From Streptomyces sp. NBC_00286 (lineage in GTDB: Bacteria > Actinomycetota > Actinomycetes > Streptomycetales > Streptomycetaceae): 64,000 nucleotides of DNA. Below the pieces are notes generated by a model, which was not told the origin of the DNA, ran no database searches, and was given only the letters and a program-made list of their open reading frames with translations. Within the stretch, counting starts at the first letter, position 1. Each line of letters begins with the position of its first letter. Of this stretch, positions 61,121-64,000 are shown piece after piece. The translations under genes were made by a program, and so were the position numbers. The DNA lies in NCBI RefSeq assembly GCF_036173125.1, contig NZ_CP108054.1:7221001-7285000 (forward strand). Direction: 5' to 3'.

Positions 61121-62119
61121 ATGATCAACCGCGAATGGCACCTCCTCAGCCGCCCCGTCGGCTGGCCCAAGCCCGAGAACTTCGCCCTCGTCGAGACCGA
61201 GGTCGAGCAGCCGGGCCCGGGCCAGGTGCTGGTACGCAACCAGTACCTCAGCGTGGACCCGTACATGCGCGGCCGTATGAGCGAGGCGAAGTCGTACGTC
61301 GCGCCCTACGAACTCGGCGAGCCCATGCAGGGCGGTGCCGTCGGCGAGGTCATCGCCTCGAACGCCGAGGGCATCGCGGTCGGTGACCACGTCCTGCACT
61401 TCTTCGGCTGGCGGGAGTACGCCGTCGTGGACGCCAAGCAGGCGGTCAAGGTCGACCCCGAAGCGGCGCCGCTGAGCACGTACCTCGGTGTGCTCGGCAT
61501 GACGGGTCTGACCGCCTACGCGGGTCTGCTGCGCGTCGGCGCCTTCAAGGAGGGCGACGCGGTCTTCGTCTCGGGCGCGGCCGGTGCCGTCGGCAGCCAG
61601 GTCGGGCAGATCGCCAAGCTCAAGGGGGCCTCGCGGGTCATCGGTTCCGCCGGCTCCGACGAGAAGGTCAAGCTGCTGGTCGAGGAGTACGGGTTCGACG
61701 CGGCGTTCAACTACAAGAACGGCCCGGTCTGGGAGCAGCTCAAGGAGGCCGCCCCGGACGGCATCGACGTCTACTTCGACAACGTCGGCGGCGAGCACCT
61801 CGAGGCCGCGATCGGCGCGCTCAACCTGCGCGGCAGGGCCGTGATCTGCGGCATGATCTCGCAGTACAACGCGACGGAGCCGACTCCCGGCCCGCGCAAC
61901 ATGGTCAAGATCCTGCAGAACCGGCTCCGCGTCGAGGGTGTTCTGGTCGGCGACCACTACGACCTGCAGCCCGAGTTCGTCCAGGAGGTCGGCCCCTGGA
62001 TCCGCTCCGGCGAACTGAAGTACCGCGAGACGGTTGTCGAGGGCATCGACAACAACCTGGAGGCGTTCCTCGGCGTCCTGCGAGGCGACAACACCGGCAA
62101 AATGATCGTCAAGCTCTGA
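61121..62119 (+). CDS. NADPH-dependent enone reductase (CurA/MDR family)
   Basis: A 332-residue zinc-free medium-chain reductase: YLSVDPYMRGRMSEAKSYV, GGAVGEVIASNAEG, LGMTGLTAYAGLL, the NADPH motif VFVSGAAGAVGSQVGQIAKLKG, VIGSAGSDEKVKLL and DVYFDNVGGEHLEAAI are those of CurA and leukotriene-B4 12-hydroxydehydrogenase-like double-bond reductases. It reduces alpha,beta-unsaturated carbonyls. Divergent MarR control suggests response to a reactive compound. Confidence 0.85.
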   Translation: MINREWHLLSRPVGWPKPENFALVETEVEQPGPGQVLVRNQYLSVDPYMRGRMSEAKSYVAPYELGEPMQGGAVGEVIASNAEGIAVGDHVLHFFGWREYAVVDAKQAVKVDPEAAPLSTYLGVLGMTGLTAYAGLLRVGAFKEGDAVFVSGAAGAVGSQVGQIAKLKGASRVIGSAGSDEKVKLLVEEYGFDAAFNYKNGPVWEQLKEAAPDGIDVYFDNVGGEHLEAAIGALNLRGRAVICGMISQYNATEPTPGPRNMVKILQNRLRVEGVLVGDHYDLQPEFVQEVGPWIRSGELKYRETVVEGIDNNLEAFLGVLRGDNTGKMIVKL

Positions 62120-62260
62120 CAGTTGACGGACCCTCAGCCCAGCAGCTGACAGTGCCTCAGGGGCGCAGGGGATAGGCCGCACTCATCACCATGGGTGCGG
62201 CCTTCTTCGGTTGGCGTAAGGCGTTTGAATCGCCTCGATGAAGTCCCGTGCGGGGCACCG

Positions 62261-62358
62261 CGGCCTGAGGAGGCCGCAGGCCTCCCAGGGGCGCGGGGAA
62301 CTGCGCGACCAGCCTCCACCGGCCCGCAGCTTCAAAGCCGCCCAACCCAGCGGAGCGC
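62261..62358 (+). repeat. Dispersed GC-rich repeat, variant copy
   Basis: CGGCCTGAGGAGGCCG, CCCAGGGGCGCGGGGAACTG, CCCGCAGCTTCAAAGCCGCC and CCAACCCAGCGGAGCGCAA match the outer parts and tail of the copy at 45905-46057. It lies after the reductase gene. Apart from it and the operator at 62416 the 385-bp gap before the LacI gene holds no gene. Confidence 0.7.
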
Positions 62359-62415
62359 AACGCCACGTTATTCAACCGTGACGCCTTCTCCTTGCAGCCC
62401 TCTTGACCGTCATGG

Positions 62416-62433
62416 ATTGTTAGCGCTCACAAT
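62416..62433. promoter_or_regulatory. LacI-type operator ATTGTTAGCGCTCACAAT
   Basis: An 18-bp near-perfect palindrome (ATTGTTAGC against ATTGTGAGC) with the central GC step typical of LacI/GalR-family sites, 71 bp before the LacI gene start. Confidence 0.75.
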
Positions 62434-62504
62434 GACGTCCGCATTCACCAGTCGGCGACCATCGCCGGCCACCGGTGTTCAACGGCATCCAAGGAGGCGC
62501 GGCC

Positions 62505-63554
62505 GTGGCACACGCACAGCTTCGACCGCCCACGATGGCGGATGTCGCACAACTCGCAGGGGTCTCGCACCAGACCGTGTCCCGCGTGCTGGGGGACCAC
62601 CCCAATGTGCGGGACGAGACACGGACCAAGGTGCTGCACGCGATCAAGGAGCTGGGCTACCGCCGCAACTCCTCCGCACGTGCCCTGGCCACCCGGCGCA
62701 CCCGCACCCTCGGTGTGGTCGCTTCCAACACCACCCTCTTCGGGCCGGCCAGTACGCTGTTCGCGCTCGAGGAGGCCGCACGTGCCGAGGGGTATCTCGT
62801 TTCGACGGTGAGTCTGCGCAAGCTGACCGTGGAGACGCTGTCCGAGGCCCTGGACCACCTCAGCGAGGGCGGAGTGGAGGGGGTCATCGCCATCGCTCCC
62901 CAGCGATCGGCGGTGGAGGCTCTGGCCGAACTCTCCAGTCCCTTCCCGGTGGTTGTGGTGGGAGGCGGGCAGCCGGAAGGGGACATTCCCAGCGTCAGCG
63001 TGGACCAGCACCTGGGAGCGCGACTGGCCACCAGTCATCTGCTGGCCGCCGGCCACCGCACGGTCTGGCACCTGTCCGGACCCGAGGACTGGCAGGAGGC
63101 GGCCGACCGGGTCGTCGGCTGGCGGGCGACCCTCGAGGAGTCCGGTATCGAGCCGCCCACGCTGCTGCACGGGGACTGGAGTCCGCTGTCGGGCTACCGC
63201 GCCGGTCAGGAGCTGGCCGGCTGGGTGGGCCGCGGGCTCACCGCCGTCTTCGTCGCCAACGACCAGATGGCGCTGGGGGTGTTGCGGGCCCTGCGTGAGG
63301 CGGGGGTGCGGACTCCCAAGGATGTGGCGGTGGTCGGCTTCGACGACATCCCGGAGTCGGAGTTCTTCGCTCCGCCGCTCACCACCGTCCGGCAGGACTT
63401 CTCGACGGTCGGGAAGCGGAGCATCGCCCTGCTCCTCGATCTCGTCGAGGGCCGGGCCCTGTCCGGGGCACCCCGGATCGCCATCGAACCGCAACTCGTC
63501 GTTCGCGCCAGTACGTTTCCGTACGCCCCTCAGCCGGAGGGCGTGCTGAACTGA
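62505..63554 (+). CDS. LacI-family sugar regulator
   Basis: A 349-residue repressor starting GTG 62505 behind AAGGAGG. The HTH is MADVAQLAGVSHQTVSRVLG with hinge helix SSARALATRRT; the effector domain has LGVVASNTTLFGP, VEGVIAIAPQR, VSVDQHLGARLATSHLLAAGH and VVGFDDIPESEFFAPPLTTV. It likely controls itself through the operator upstream and the sugar-uptake genes that begin with the binding protein at 63694. The sugar may be arabinose or galactose, given the region; unproven. Confidence 0.85.
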   Translation: MAHAQLRPPTMADVAQLAGVSHQTVSRVLGDHPNVRDETRTKVLHAIKELGYRRNSSARALATRRTRTLGVVASNTTLFGPASTLFALEEAARAEGYLVSTVSLRKLTVETLSEALDHLSEGGVEGVIAIAPQRSAVEALAELSSPFPVVVVGGGQPEGDIPSVSVDQHLGARLATSHLLAAGHRTVWHLSGPEDWQEAADRVVGWRATLEESGIEPPTLLHGDWSPLSGYRAGQELAGWVGRGLTAVFVANDQMALGVLRALREAGVRTPKDVAVVGFDDIPESEFFAPPLTTVRQDFSTVGKRSIALLLDLVEGRALSGAPRIAIEPQLVVRASTFPYAPQPEGVLN

Positions 63555-63591
63555 CGCGACACCCATCGGTCGCATACGCACCTACGCGGCC

Positions 63592-63603
63592 GGTATTTCG
63601 AAC
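63592..63603. promoter_or_regulatory. GGTATTTCGAAC box before the sugar-binding protein
   Basis: It shares the GTTCGA-A-AT core with the boxes at 22333, 54274 and 56570, about 90 bp before the start. The second half is weaker, so membership is uncertain. Confidence 0.3.
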
Positions 63604-63693
63604 AATGATCGACAGGCTGGACGTTGTGCGGCCGGTCCCATCGAGTACCAGCGGGTCCATACCCGGGCCGGCTCTTCAAAGGAGAAGACAGAT

Positions 63694-64000
63694 GCTCAAC
63701 AGAAGGAACTTCCTCACCGCGGCGGTCGGCGTGGCGGCTGCGGGCGGCCTGGCGGCCTGCGCCAAGGAGGACGAGGGCTCCTCCACCTCCTCCTCCGGCG
63801 GCAGCGGCGGCAAGAAGCTCACCCTCGGCTTCTCCCAGGTCGGCTCGGAGAGCGGCTGGCGCAGCGCCAACACCGACTCGGTGAAGGCGTCGGCCAAGGA
63901 GGCGGGCTACAACCTCAAGTTCTCCGACGCGCAGCAGAAGCAGGAGAACCAGATCTCCGCGATCCGCAGCTTCATCGCCCAGAAGGTGGACGTCATAGCC
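63694..64000 (+). CDS. Sugar ABC transporter substrate-binding lipoprotein (partial, YtfQ-like)
   Basis: ATG 63694 follows AAGGAGA. The signal MLNRRNFLTAAVGVAAAGGL ends in a lipobox LAAC; an RRNF pair hints at Tat export. The mature part begins with a Ser/Gly linker, then LTLGFSQVGSESGWR, which is characteristic of YtfQ-type (galactofuranose/pentose) binding proteins, and QKQENQISAIRSFIAQKVDV. The gene runs off the window after about 102 residues. With the LacI gene it forms a second sugar-uptake unit, distinct from chvE-mmsAB. Confidence 0.85.

Overview
The window looks like Streptomyces chromosome or a close relative. It has very high GC with G/C in third codon positions, GTG starts beside GAGG-type ribosome sites, and many actinobacterial signatures: a SARP regulator, PucR, IclR and LacI regulators, an SCO2400-type protein, DUF2613, and dispersed GC-rich repeats with the GGGGCGCGGGGCTGTGAC core. 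I see no rRNA, tRNA, CRISPR array or intact insertion sequence. All calls are from reading the sequence by eye; no database search was run.

Layout. 1-6.9 kb: the C-terminus of a SARP regulator, an ABC exporter, a zone of truncated genes (peptidase E, MarR, cupin), then small accessory genes, a MerR-PP2C fusion and an ATP-grasp enzyme. 6.8-19.1 kb (minus strand): a tightly coupled nine-gene envelope-glycan operon with a GT4 glycosyltransferase, an AftD-like arabinofuranosyltransferase, a PapA/condensation-like acyltransferase, three methyltransferases, a DMT transporter with a long repetitive tail, and a Trm112-like protein. Upstream of it lie DUF3068 and, divergently, DUF2613 and PucR. 22.3-26.1 kb: an IclR/SMP-30 unit and a GH51 arabinofuranosidase, separated by a tandem repeat array. 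26.3-36.3 kb: hydrolase, broken GNAT gene, SUMF1 protein, DrrAB-type exporter with a TetR regulator, MFS exporter, TSUP exporter, Tat-exported carbonic anhydrase and an aminoglycoside-kinase-like protein.

36.6-45.0 kb is a catabolic locus. A PucR-like regulator lies between a HAD/FAD-oxidoreductase operon (minus) and a kinase/PLP-lyase fusion plus M14 deacylase (plus). Each flanking operon is preceded by a near-identical 92-bp module (85 of 92 positions match) carrying TTGTGC-N4-GCACAA, in the same orientation relative to its genes. The parts suggest deacylation, phosphorylation and phospho-elimination of an amino alcohol or hydroxy amino acid, followed by oxidation.

45.0-46.1 kb is a gene graveyard: a duplicated kinase tail, and a methyltransferase fused by deletion to a GH43 tail. 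46.2-56.5 kb (minus): an aminotransferase with a glutamine-rich tail, then a sugar-acid region with aldose epimerase, ChvE/MmsA/MmsB transporter, a TIM-barrel-like protein, a zinc alcohol dehydrogenase and a galactonate-dehydratase-like enolase. 56.8-64 kb: SCO2400-type protein, FurA-KatG, a divergent MarR/CurA pair, and a LacI regulator with a sugar-binding lipoprotein that runs off the right edge. A GTTCGA(N)ATTTC box recurs upstream of several sugar units.
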